The translations under genes and the position numbers were made by a program. From NCBI GenBank assembly GCA_947624325.1, contig CANQJT010000002.1, positions 217,804 to 281,803 on the forward strand: a DNA stretch of 64,000 nucleotides, written 5' to 3'. The notes below the pieces were generated by a model that saw only the letters and a program-made list of their open reading frames with translations, was not told the origin of the DNA and did no database searches. Source of the DNA: Candidatus Gastranaerophilales bacterium (GTDB lineage Bacteria > Cyanobacteriota > Vampirovibrionia > Gastranaerophilales > Gastranaerophilaceae). Below are positions 44,837 through 52,804 of the stretch, piece by piece (the first letter of the stretch is position 1; each line of letters opens with the position of its first letter).

Positions 44837-46237
44837 ATGAAAATAATGTTTAATCCGATAATTAAAAATATTTCTTTTAAAGCACCTCTAAAAAATATAT
44901 ATGTAATTGGATATGACGCAAGTTTAATCAAATTTGATACTCTTAAAGATGCGACCGAATATCTTCATAATTTATATAAAACAAATTCGGACTTAAGAAT
45001 GCTTTATAAAATAGTAGACGGAGAAGTAATTGAAATGCATAAGGGTGACGGCAGTTATTATGTTGATTATGATAAAGTTAATATGCTTGCTGATAAATTG
45101 TCTAAATTAAGAAAGAAAAAACCGAATGAAGTATTAAGTCAAAAAACACAAGCAAGTCCTTCAGTAAAAAGAAAATCAGAGGGAGTTAAATTAAATCAAG
45201 AAATAAAAAATACTCCGGTAAATTCTGTAGCTATAGATATGCAGTTAGGCTATGAAACAAGATTAAGAATCGCAAAAGAAAATTTTGATTGGAAAATGGA
45301 AGGAGTTCATTTGGATTCATCTTCAGATGACAAATTTAAAAATAAATACAGTAATAGTAAAAAAACGGACTCAAGTGTAAAAACTCCACAAACCCCTCCA
45401 GAAAGAATAATTATTGCAAAAGAAGATAATGCAAAAACAGAAAAAAGGGCAAAATCCATTGCAACTTCCGCAGAAAAAGTAATTACTGCAAAAGAAAATA
45501 ATACGAAAACCGCAAAAAGGGCAAAAACCAAAAAAAATTCTGCAGATAAAGTAAATTTGTCTGAAGCAGATAAGAAAACTTCTGAAAAAACTCAAAAATC
45601 ATCTAAACCGCAGGTTAAAAAAACTGTTTCGGAAAAAGCACCTAACAATACTATAGTAAAAAGGGAATCACCTAAAACTCAAAATATGCAAGTTACCGTA
45701 CCTTCAAGCATAACGGATAAACGAACAGGACATGAAATATATGCTGTTAACCGTTATGGGAAGGTTATTTTGTATAGCGGAATAACGAATGCAGCTAAAA
45801 AATTGAAAATAACACCTGCCGATATTGTTAATTGTATGATAGGTAAAAAATCAACCGCAGCAGGATTTAAATTTGCTCTTGCTTCTTCGGTGGAAGAAAT
45901 TGCAGATAATGGAAAAGTTTCTCTTAACCAAGAAAAAATTGATGAAATAGTGAAAAGTTTTCCTAAAAAAATAGAACAGCCAAAACACAAACTACCTTTT
46001 TATATATATCAAATAACTAAAAACGGAGATATTAAAAGATTTTTTTCAATAGCGCAAGCACAAAAGATGACAAGAATTCCTTATGATAAGATAGAAGATT
46101 GCCTTGATAACACAGATAAAGTAATCAACGGATCTGTATTTTTAACTTCAGCTCAAGTTATGAAGCTTGATGAAAATGCCGATTATGTTGTAGATGAAGA
46201 CAAAATAGCATCTATTATTAAAGAAAAATTGGAATAG
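44837..46237 (+). CDS. Protein of three NUMOD1-like repeats with a long Lys-rich linker and 'SFKAP' tag
   Basis: A 466-residue protein; ATG 44837 is used (AAGGA upstream, 4 nt after the previous stop). The tag MKIMFNPIIKNISFKAP (F14) is nearly the same as in the upstream paralogue. One degenerate repeat follows (about 18-85), then about 210 residues of Lys/Ser/Thr/Ala low-complexity linker with internal copies of a roughly 21-residue unit (AKEDNAKTEKRAKS / AKENNTKTAKRAKT). The C-terminal two repeats (GHEIYAVNRYGKV..., then PFYIYQITKNGDI...) match the last two repeats of both neighbours closely. The conserved end plus variable middle suggests the C-terminal module does the shared job. Confidence 0.7.
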   Translation: MKIMFNPIIKNISFKAPLKNIYVIGYDASLIKFDTLKDATEYLHNLYKTNSDLRMLYKIVDGEVIEMHKGDGSYYVDYDKVNMLADKLSKLRKKKPNEVLSQKTQASPSVKRKSEGVKLNQEIKNTPVNSVAIDMQLGYETRLRIAKENFDWKMEGVHLDSSSDDKFKNKYSNSKKTDSSVKTPQTPPERIIIAKEDNAKTEKRAKSIATSAEKVITAKENNTKTAKRAKTKKNSADKVNLSEADKKTSEKTQKSSKPQVKKTVSEKAPNNTIVKRESPKTQNMQVTVPSSITDKRTGHEIYAVNRYGKVILYSGITNAAKKLKITPADIVNCMIGKKSTAAGFKFALASSVEEIADNGKVSLNQEKIDEIVKSFPKKIEQPKHKLPFYIYQITKNGDIKRFFSIAQAQKMTRIPYDKIEDCLDNTDKVINGSVFLTSAQVMKLDENADYVVDEDKIASIIKEKLE

Positions 46238-46308
46238 AAACTTAATATATTCGGGCAGAAATCATATGTTTATTATACAATTAAAGAAAAGTGTAAGGAT
46301 TTTGTGTA

Positions 46309-48621
46309 TTGAGAGTTGATTTTTCTATCATAAGAAATAATATTTATAGAGCCAAAGTGCGAAAATCTTCCTTTAATATAAATTTTAAAGGCAAAAAAGC
46401 TCCTATAATCGGTACGGATAAAGAAGGAAATCAGGTAGAATATCCTTCCGTTGTAGATGCTGCGAAAATATTAGGAATACATAAGCAAAATATATATGAC
46501 TATATGTGCGGAAAAAGGAAGACCCTATACGGATATACTTTTAAATATGCAGATGAAGACCCGAATAACCCTAAAAAAAGAAAAAAAACAATACAAATAT
46601 ATTTAGTTGATAAAGACGGAAATTACAGAAAATTTCCATCAGTTAAAGAAGCAAGCGAAGAACTCGGAGTAGACAATACACATATATCAAAGAATTTAAA
46701 CGGAAAAATAAAGAGCTATAAAGGTTATGTATTTTTATATGCCTATGATTTAGAAACTAAGGATGAAAACGGCAGAACTTATATTGATACAGATAAAATA
46801 GACGAAGTAAAAAAAATATTAAATAATAAAAGTAAACAAAACCGAGCACACCAAGTATATTCGGTTGACAAAGACGGTAACTCCAGAAAATTTTCATCTG
46901 TTAAAGAAGCAGGTGAAAAACTTGGATTAAAGAACAATAATATATATGCTAATTTAAACGGCACAATAAAATACTATAAAAATTATGTATTTGTATATGC
47001 TAATGATTTAGAAATTAAGGATGAAAACGGAAATATATCTATTGATACTAATAAGATAAATGAAGCTAAAAAAATATTAAATAATAAAACAAGGTACAGG
47101 GGTGGAAGAAATATTTATTTAATTAATACAAAAAAACAAATAAGAAAATATGATAACTTTGAATCTGCAGCAAAAGAAACAGGTTTAAGTACTTCGGTAA
47201 TTTTAAATTGCTTATCAGGCCAATCAAAATTTGCAGGGGAGTATGCGGTTGAATTGGCTCAAGATATTGAAATAAAAAATCAAGACGGGACTAAATCATT
47301 AAACGAAGAAAAGATTGCTCAAATAGCTAAAGAACTTAATGATTACTTAAGTAAAAGAAACGGTGAAAAACAAGTATATATTATTGATAAATCAGGAAAT
47401 TACAGAAAGTGTCTTTCAAGAAAATCAGCTGCTGAGCATTTAGGTACGCAATATACTAATATAATAAATAATATAAACGGAGTGACAAAAACTGTAAATG
47501 GTCACATATGTATTCCTGCAAAGGATATTGAAGTTAGGGATAAAAACGGACAATTTATGGGAGTTAATCAACAAAAATTAAAAGATGCTGTTGCTGTTTT
47601 AAATCCCACAAAAAAAGTAAAATCTGTTAAATCCGATAAAAAACCGAAGGGTATTCCTGTTTATATTGTAAAAGATATTAATGACTATAAACGGTATAAT
47701 TCTATACTTGAAGCCTCCAAGGCTTTGAATATAAGTAATGCTACATTAAAAAATCATATGGTAAGTTCAAATTCCAATTTTGAATACGGTTACTGCGTTT
47801 ATGCATCTGATATTGAGACAAAAAGAGCTGACGGGAAAACTGTAGTTGATAAATCTAAACTTTATAATCTCATTAAAGCTAGTTATAAAAATGATGATAT
47901 TTATATTATAGATGTTAACGGTTTTTACAGAAAATTTAAATATATTGATGAAATTAGACAAAAACTGGGTATTAGTCCTATAACCGTAGAAAGGAAATTG
48001 AACGGAGAACCCGGAAGCAGAACAAAATATTTCTGTATAAAAGCTTCAGATGTTGATTTTATTGATGATAATTTAAATTTAACTTTAGATAAACGAAAAA
48101 TGGCAAAAAAAATTAATGAATTAAAAGGGCCAAAAAAACAGGAATTACCGGACAAAAAACAAAAAAGTCATGAGATATATGCAATTGATGAGGACGGAAA
48201 TTATAAATTGTATTCGGGTATAACTGAAGCTGCAAATAAATTATGGATAAAACCCTGGGAAATATCTAACTGTTTAGGCGGAATTGTACCGGATGTTGAC
48301 GGGTATAAATTTGTTAAGGCTTCTGATGTTGATACAAGTATTAAGGATGCTCAAAATCTTCATGAGTTATTTATTATATATGCATTGACCGCAAAAGGTA
48401 ATGTAATTAAATTTAAATCCTTTAAAGAAGCGGAAAAACATACTAAAATCCCTGCTTCGGAAATTAAAGAAATGATAGATAATCCCGAAATCAAAAAAAG
48501 AGGATGTATATTCTTAAGCTCAAATGATGTAACTAAACTAGATAAAGACGGTAATTACGTTGACGATAAAGAAAAAATTAAACAAATCTATTATAGTGCC
48601 TTTCCTGTATTAAAAAAATAA
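46309..48621 (+). CDS. Protein of nine NUMOD1-like repeats with 'NFKGK' tag
   Basis: A 770-residue protein. TTG 46309 is taken as start (AAGGA about 11 nt upstream) because it gives MRVDF, like the paralogues. The tag ends in NINFKGKKA (F26-K27-G28). Nine repeats follow; units 2 and 3 are most alike (YLVDKDGNYRKFPSVKEA / YSVDKDGNSRKFSSVKEA), showing recent duplication. Each has the NUMOD1-like strand-HTH-strand layout and an acidic DENG...DTDKI tail. Repeats 8 and 9 match the C-terminal pair of the other two genes. No nuclease, membrane span or signal peptide is visible. Function unknown; a DNA-binding or scaffold role is possible. Confidence 0.72.
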   Translation: MRVDFSIIRNNIYRAKVRKSSFNINFKGKKAPIIGTDKEGNQVEYPSVVDAAKILGIHKQNIYDYMCGKRKTLYGYTFKYADEDPNNPKKRKKTIQIYLVDKDGNYRKFPSVKEASEELGVDNTHISKNLNGKIKSYKGYVFLYAYDLETKDENGRTYIDTDKIDEVKKILNNKSKQNRAHQVYSVDKDGNSRKFSSVKEAGEKLGLKNNNIYANLNGTIKYYKNYVFVYANDLEIKDENGNISIDTNKINEAKKILNNKTRYRGGRNIYLINTKKQIRKYDNFESAAKETGLSTSVILNCLSGQSKFAGEYAVELAQDIEIKNQDGTKSLNEEKIAQIAKELNDYLSKRNGEKQVYIIDKSGNYRKCLSRKSAAEHLGTQYTNIINNINGVTKTVNGHICIPAKDIEVRDKNGQFMGVNQQKLKDAVAVLNPTKKVKSVKSDKKPKGIPVYIVKDINDYKRYNSILEASKALNISNATLKNHMVSSNSNFEYGYCVYASDIETKRADGKTVVDKSKLYNLIKASYKNDDIYIIDVNGFYRKFKYIDEIRQKLGISPITVERKLNGEPGSRTKYFCIKASDVDFIDDNLNLTLDKRKMAKKINELKGPKKQELPDKKQKSHEIYAIDEDGNYKLYSGITEAANKLWIKPWEISNCLGGIVPDVDGYKFVKASDVDTSIKDAQNLHELFIIYALTAKGNVIKFKSFKEAEKHTKIPASEIKEMIDNPEIKKRGCIFLSSNDVTKLDKDGNYVDDKEKIKQIYYSAFPVLKK

Positions 48622-48646
48622 CAATATAACAGATTATTAATAAAAC

Positions 48647-48685
48647 TTTTAACATAAAGTCAATTTTATTGTTAAAAATTTTTTT
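48647..48685 (+). terminator. Probable terminator of the repeat-protein gene array
   Basis: TTTTAACA (48647-48654) and TGTTAAAA (48670-48677) pair, followed by T7. The stem is AT-rich, so it is weaker than the others. Confidence 0.5.
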
Positions 48686-48715
48686 ATATATATATTACGG
48701 AGACAAGGGATAACT

Positions 48716-50056
48716 ATGCAAGATTTATTTAGAGTTCAAAATAATCTGATGGATAATACAGGAACAATATTATCTGTTATGAAATCAGGAAAAACAGTAA
48801 ATTATAATAAAAATACTCCGATAAAAGACAGTATAACAATAAATAATAAAAAAACATCGGATGGTAAAGATGACGGTAAAATAAGCTTTAAAGAAAAATT
48901 AAAAAACTTTGGTAAAGGACTTATTGCCCCGATAAAGACGATGTTTTCATCACCTAAGAATATTTTGCTCACTGCATTATCAGTAGCCGGTGGTGCAGCA
49001 TTAATTGCATTTACGGGTGGAGCTATTGCCCCTGTATTTGTTGCTGCAGGTGCTATAGCAGGCGGTTTCCAGATAGGAAAAGGTATCTATAAGCAGATTA
49101 CCGCTAAAACAGATGAACAAGCAAGAAATGCATGGCAGAATATGGGCTCCGGTACATTTACTTTAGGTGTTTCTGCGATAAGTGCAAAATCATCATTAAA
49201 AGCTGCAGGTGTTGAAAATGCAAAAGATATGAGTATGCTTCAAGCATTAACTAAATGTATTAAAGATACACCTAAAAATCTGTCTGCAAGCTTTAAAAAT
49301 ATAGCACTTAAAATGCCAAAATTATCAGCTTTATTGACAAAAGTAAAAGATAAATTACCTAAAAACACTAAATCAGCACCTGCAACAGAAACTGAGCCTG
49401 TTAAACATTCAGTAAAAACAAAAAAATCCAAATTTAAAATAAAAGATGATGCGGATATTAAACCTAAAACAGAGCCTGATGTTCCAGAACAACCTGTAAA
49501 AGAAACATCCGTAAAAACAGAAAAACCCAAATTAGAAATAAAAAATGATACGGATATTAAACCTAAAACAGAGCCTGCTGTTATAGAACAACCGGCAAAA
49601 GAAACATCTGTAACGAAAAATGATATTCCTGAAATTGAAATGAAAACACCCGATATAGTTCCTGAAGAAACAGCTATAACGGAATATAAACCATTACAGC
49701 TTGAAACAAAAAGTCCTAAAGCTATTGAAACAAAACCTGAAACATCAACTTTTAAAGATTTGCCAAGATTAGACAGATCGGTTATTGAAAAACAAAATAA
49801 ATATAAATTAAGTTATGATGATGTTTTAGAATCTCAAAAAAGGGCTAATAATAAACCATCATTAACTGCATTGGATAAGGAAGTTCCCGTAAAATATAAT
49901 GATAATTCAACTGAAATTATACCTACGAAAAATCAATTAATACCGGATATTATTGAAGATTCAAACGGAATAGTCGTCGCAAGAAAAAAAGTAAGCTTAT
50001 TACAATACATTAAAAATTTCTTCAAAATGTTTGGATTTGGTGTTTCTGATAAATAA
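48716..50056 (+). CDS. Unknown protein with a hydrophobic hairpin and 33-residue repeats
   Basis: A 446-residue protein. Residues 1-75 are polar. Residues 80-125 hold two close hydrophobic helices (ILLTALSVAGGAALIAFTGG, IAPVFVAAGAIAGGF) rich in Gly/Ala, a membrane-inserting hairpin. A helical region follows (to 220), then about 200 residues of Lys/Glu/Pro/Thr low complexity with at least two 33-residue repeats (KPKTEP.V.EQP.KETSV). These are visible in DNA as a 99-bp period (49452 and 49551). AAGGGAT precedes the ATG. There is no classical signal peptide. The hairpin plus long disordered region is seen in translocators and pore proteins, but no secretion system is nearby, so this is only a comparison. 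Confidence 0.65.
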   Translation: MQDLFRVQNNLMDNTGTILSVMKSGKTVNYNKNTPIKDSITINNKKTSDGKDDGKISFKEKLKNFGKGLIAPIKTMFSSPKNILLTALSVAGGAALIAFTGGAIAPVFVAAGAIAGGFQIGKGIYKQITAKTDEQARNAWQNMGSGTFTLGVSAISAKSSLKAAGVENAKDMSMLQALTKCIKDTPKNLSASFKNIALKMPKLSALLTKVKDKLPKNTKSAPATETEPVKHSVKTKKSKFKIKDDADIKPKTEPDVPEQPVKETSVKTEKPKLEIKNDTDIKPKTEPAVIEQPAKETSVTKNDIPEIEMKTPDIVPEETAITEYKPLQLETKSPKAIETKPETSTFKDLPRLDRSVIEKQNKYKLSYDDVLESQKRANNKPSLTALDKEVPVKYNDNSTEIIPTKNQLIPDIIEDSNGIVVARKKVSLLQYIKNFFKMFGFGVSDK

Positions 50057-50083
50057 AAAGAGAACTTTTAAGTTCTCTTTTTT
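50055..50083. terminator. Bidirectional terminator between the hairpin protein and rpsU
   Basis: AAAAAGAGAACTT-tta-AGTTCTCTTTTTT, usable from both sides. Confidence 0.88.
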
Positions 50084-50085
50084 AA

Positions 50086-50259
50086 TTATACTCTTCTTTT
50101 ACGAGCTGCTTCAGATTTGCGTTTTCTTTTAACACTCGGTTTTTCATATCGTTCACGACGTTTGATTTCAGAAAGTATTCCTGCTTTTTGAATTTTTTTC
50201 TTAAATCTTTTTAAAGCGCTTTCTATACTTTCGTTATCGCCGACTCTTACTTCTGGCAT
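50086..50259 (-). CDS. rpsU: Ribosomal protein S21
   Basis: A 57-residue small basic protein too short for most gene calls. It reads [20 protein letters not shown], then [20 protein letters not shown], then a basic [16 protein letters not shown] end. This matches S21 over its whole length. S21 binds the 30S platform and helps start of translation. AAAGGTGGTG lies 8 nt before the ATG. A promoter (TTGAAA-17-TAGTAT) lies about 44 nt upstream. It is a single-gene unit with a shared terminator. Confidence 0.97.
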   Translation of the reverse strand: MPEVRVGDNESIESALKRFKKKIQKAGILSEIKRRERYEKPSVKRKRKSEAARKRRV

Positions 50260-50302
50260 TTATTTTTCACCACCTTTAAACTTTTTATTTATTATTACTT
50301 AA

Positions 50303-50331
50303 ATACTATCAAGAACATATTTATATTTCAA
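50303..50331 (-). promoter_or_regulatory. Promoter of rpsU
   Basis: On the minus strand: TTGAAA (rc of 50326-50331), 17 nt, TAGTAT (rc of 50303-50308). Good spacing, pointing at rpsU. Confidence 0.55.
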
Positions 50332-50344
50332 GTATTATAATAAA

Positions 50345-50374
50345 AAATCGCTTGAAGAATTCTTCAAGCGATTT
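50345..50374 (-). terminator. Terminator of the first SLH gene
   Basis: A perfect 15-bp-arm inverted repeat, AAATCGCTTGAAGAA/TTCTTCAAGCGATTT, with a T6 run on the minus strand, 25 nt after the SLH gene stop. Confidence 0.92.
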
Positions 50375-50398
50375 AAATTTTTACTTAAGATTAACTTA

Positions 50399-51661
50399 CT
50401 AGTTAGGAACAGATAAATCTTGAGTTAATCTTAACCATACATATTCACCTTCGTGAGCTTTGTATGTTCTACCCGGTGTAGTTAAACCTGTAAGTAAACC
50501 AACACCTGCACCAACAGGAGCACCGATAGCTACACCTTCACCATAGTGACGATGTCCGTGATGTTTAATTGAACCACCTGCAACACCGAGACCGCCGCCG
50601 ACTAAAGCACCGCCAACAGTATAACCAAGAGGTTTAGCCCATCTGTTTTCAGTTAAAACACCGTTATGGTTTAAGACTTCAGCTTTGAATGGTGTGCATA
50701 TGCCTGAAGGTAAAATCATTTTTTCGAATTCTACAGTAACTTTATCATTTTTATTCCACCATTTTTTAGGTTCTAAATCAGTAATTTTAGCAGTCATTTT
50801 TGTTCCTGCCGGAATTACTAAAGTACCTTCTTCTGTATATACATCATATTTTGCTGTAAATGTAACTGTATCGCCTACATTGGCATCTTTAGATGTAAAA
50901 TCTGTAGCAAAATAACCTTTAATAATATTGTCAGCTAAAACGATTTTTCTTGTATTTGTAACTTGAACTTCATCAACTTCAGCTTTTCTTGTTACATTTA
51001 AGTGTTCTGTAGATAATAAAGATTCATGGCTTACATATTCTGTTTTAACAGCACCGATTTGTTGTTTTAATTTGTATAATAAAACAGCTGCTTCAGCTCT
51101 GTTTAAGTTTTTATTAGGTAATAATTCATCAGCATCAGGGTAGTTTACATAAACACCTAAGTCAATTGTTTTTGCAAATTGACGAGTACCCCAAGCAGGA
51201 ATTTCCTCTTTATCTTTAAATGGATTTAAAGCTTTTGGGTTTCCTTTAAAATCTTTTGTAATATGGCTGATAACAGAAGCTGCTTCTGTTTTAGTCATAA
51301 TTCTGTCAGGTTTAAATGTACCGTCATTGTAACCGTAAATTAAACCTAATTTTGATGATAATAAGATGTCATAATAATCATCTCTTTCACTATCAACATC
51401 ACTGAACGGATTACCTTCTACTAAAGTAGTTTGTCTGTGTCCTAATGTTCTTAATAATGCTGAGTTGAAGTCTGATCTTGAAACATCTTGTTCGGGTAAG
51501 AATGATTTACCATCTAAAAATAAAATGCCGTCTTTAACGACTGCTGTAATTTCTGTATTAGCCCAGTAATCAGCAGGAACGTCTTTATAAACGTCTGCGT
51601 TTGCAGGATTAAGAGCAATCATCATGAAAAATACAGCGAACATAGCTAAAATCTTTTTCAT
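50399..51661 (-). CDS. Secreted SLH-domain protein with glycine-rich C-terminus
   Basis: A 420-residue exported protein. ATG 51661 (GGAG upstream) starts a signal peptide (MKKILAMFAVFFMMIALNPANA). Three SLH-type domains fill about 23-205: YKDVPADYWANTEITAVV, YDILLSSKLGLIYGYNDGTF, then NLNRAEAAVLLYKLKQQIG. A beta-rich region (230-345) and a Gly/Ala-zipper (GGALVGGGLGVAGG, then IGAPVGAGVGLLTG) lead to the C-terminus. SLH domains anchor proteins to cell-wall polymer; in cyanobacteria-like envelopes they tether outer-membrane porins to peptidoglycan. It has no clear 16-strand barrel, so it may be a tether rather than a porin. It has a paralogue at 58969. Confidence 0.85.
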   Translation of the reverse strand: MKKILAMFAVFFMMIALNPANADVYKDVPADYWANTEITAVVKDGILFLDGKSFLPEQDVSRSDFNSALLRTLGHRQTTLVEGNPFSDVDSERDDYYDILLSSKLGLIYGYNDGTFKPDRIMTKTEAASVISHITKDFKGNPKALNPFKDKEEIPAWGTRQFAKTIDLGVYVNYPDADELLPNKNLNRAEAAVLLYKLKQQIGAVKTEYVSHESLLSTEHLNVTRKAEVDEVQVTNTRKIVLADNIIKGYFATDFTSKDANVGDTVTFTAKYDVYTEEGTLVIPAGTKMTAKITDLEPKKWWNKNDKVTVEFEKMILPSGICTPFKAEVLNHNGVLTENRWAKPLGYTVGGALVGGGLGVAGGSIKHHGHRHYGEGVAIGAPVGAGVGLLTGLTTPGRTYKAHEGEYVWLRLTQDLSVPN

Positions 51662-51703
51662 TTTTTTCTCCATTTTAAAATGTAAAACTAAACTAACATC
51701 TGA

Positions 51704-51756
51704 ATTATATAATAACAAATTATTTATTGCAATAAAATTTTTGTTTATATTATAAT
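51704..51756. promoter_or_regulatory. Divergent promoters sharing one palindromic -35 box
   Basis: TTGCAA at 51727-51732 reads the same on both strands. Leftward it pairs with TATAAT (rc of 51704-51709) at 17 nt for the SLH gene. Rightward it pairs with TATAAT (51751-51756) at 18 nt for tRNA-Lys, which starts 14 nt further on. Both are near-consensus sigma-70 promoters; only one polymerase could use the box at a time. Confidence 0.7.
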
Positions 51757-51769
51757 CTTTATATAAATT

Positions 51770-51842
<73 letters not shown>

Positions 51843-51887
51843 TATTTGACTGTACATATATATTATGTTAAATTTAATTCATTCCTC

Positions 51888-51969
51888 GGGCATGTGGTGA
51901 AATGGTAGACACGCCAGTCTTAGGAACTGGTGCGCAAGCGTGGGAGTTCGAGTCTCTTCATGCCCACCA
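51888..51969 (+). tRNA. tRNA-Leu(TAG)
   Basis: Class II tRNA with acceptor GGGCATG/CATGCCC, discriminator A and encoded CCA. Anticodon loop CTTAGGA (TAG), long variable arm TGCGCAAGCGT, T-arm GGGAGTTCGAGTCTCTT. It follows tRNA-Lys, probably in the same transcript. Confidence 0.96.
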
Positions 51970-52010
51970 TTTTTATATATAATATCAATTATCCTGTAAA
52001 ATAAACAATT

Positions 52011-52355
52011 ATGGATATTTTAGACAGACTTAAACAATCAAAATTCAGGGCAAAATTTAAGCTTAGAGCGAAAGAGCTTGAATATATAAAAGAAAAAGGT
52101 ATGGATAAAATATACTCTCATGCCTGTGATTTTATAAGGGATAGGATAGCACCAGGAGAACCCGTAAACGATGGCAGACAGACCCCGATGCGAGGACACC
52201 CTGTTTTTATAGCACAACACGCAACCGCCACTTGCTGCAGAGGCTGCATTGAAAAATGGCATAAAATCCCTAAAGGCAGAGAACTGACTCAACAAGAGCA
52301 GGAATATTTGGTATCTGTTATTATGGAGTGGATAAAAAGGCAAGTTGTATTATAG
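52011..52355 (+). CDS. DUF4186 family protein
   Basis: A 114-residue protein matching DUF4186. The hallmark is HPVFIAQHATATCCRGCIEK followed by WHKIPKGRELTQQEQEYLV, with two Cys-Cys/Cys pairs and two His that look like a metal site. The start MDILDRLKQSKFRAKFKL is typical. The function is not known. It begins about 42 nt after tRNA-Leu and 21 nt before the next gene's start codon, on the same strand. Confidence 0.92.
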   Translation: MDILDRLKQSKFRAKFKLRAKELEYIKEKGMDKIYSHACDFIRDRIAPGEPVNDGRQTPMRGHPVFIAQHATATCCRGCIEKWHKIPKGRELTQQEQEYLVSVIMEWIKRQVVL

Positions 52356-52375
52356 TAAATTTGAGGTATTACAGA

Positions 52376-52792
52376 ATGAAAAAATTTTTATTAGCTATGT
52401 TAATTTTATTTTTAACAACCGATTTAGGATTGTGTAATACAAATTCTTATGACATGTATGGGCAAAAGACCGGGTCTTTTAAGCAAAATGGTTCTATCAT
52501 AAACCAATATGACAGATACGGTGCTAAAACAGGTTCTTATAGTAAAACTCAATCAGGATATAATGCTTATGACCGATATGGGCAAAAAACGGGTAGTTAC
52601 AGAACAACAGGTTCAACTACTATTCAATATGATAAATACGGTACAAAGGTCGGCTCATATAAAACTGATTCCAACGGGGTAACAACCTCATACGATAAAT
52701 ACGGAGCGAAAACAGGCACATTCAAAAAAGATTCATCAGGCAGGATAACTCATTATGATAAATACGGCAGAAAAATAGGAAGTTATAAGTAA
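52376..52792 (+). CDS. Secreted protein made of six YDxYGxKxGSY repeats
   Basis: A 138-residue protein with a signal peptide (MKKFLLAMLILFLTTDLGLC; the Cys at its end could be a lipobox Cys but the -3/-1 context is weak). The whole mature part is six repeats of about 20 residues: Y-D-[KRM]-Y-G-x-K-x-G-[ST]-[YF]. It starts at ATG 52376 with GAGG about 10 nt upstream. The pattern is like short YD/RHS-style or beta-roll repeats, which make elongated beta structures. Surface location is likely. I know no function for the family. Confidence 0.8.
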   Translation: MKKFLLAMLILFLTTDLGLCNTNSYDMYGQKTGSFKQNGSIINQYDRYGAKTGSYSKTQSGYNAYDRYGQKTGSYRTTGSTTIQYDKYGTKVGSYKTDSNGVTTSYDKYGAKTGTFKKDSSGRITHYDKYGRKIGSYK

Positions 52793-52804
52793 AAAGTTAT
52801 AAAT

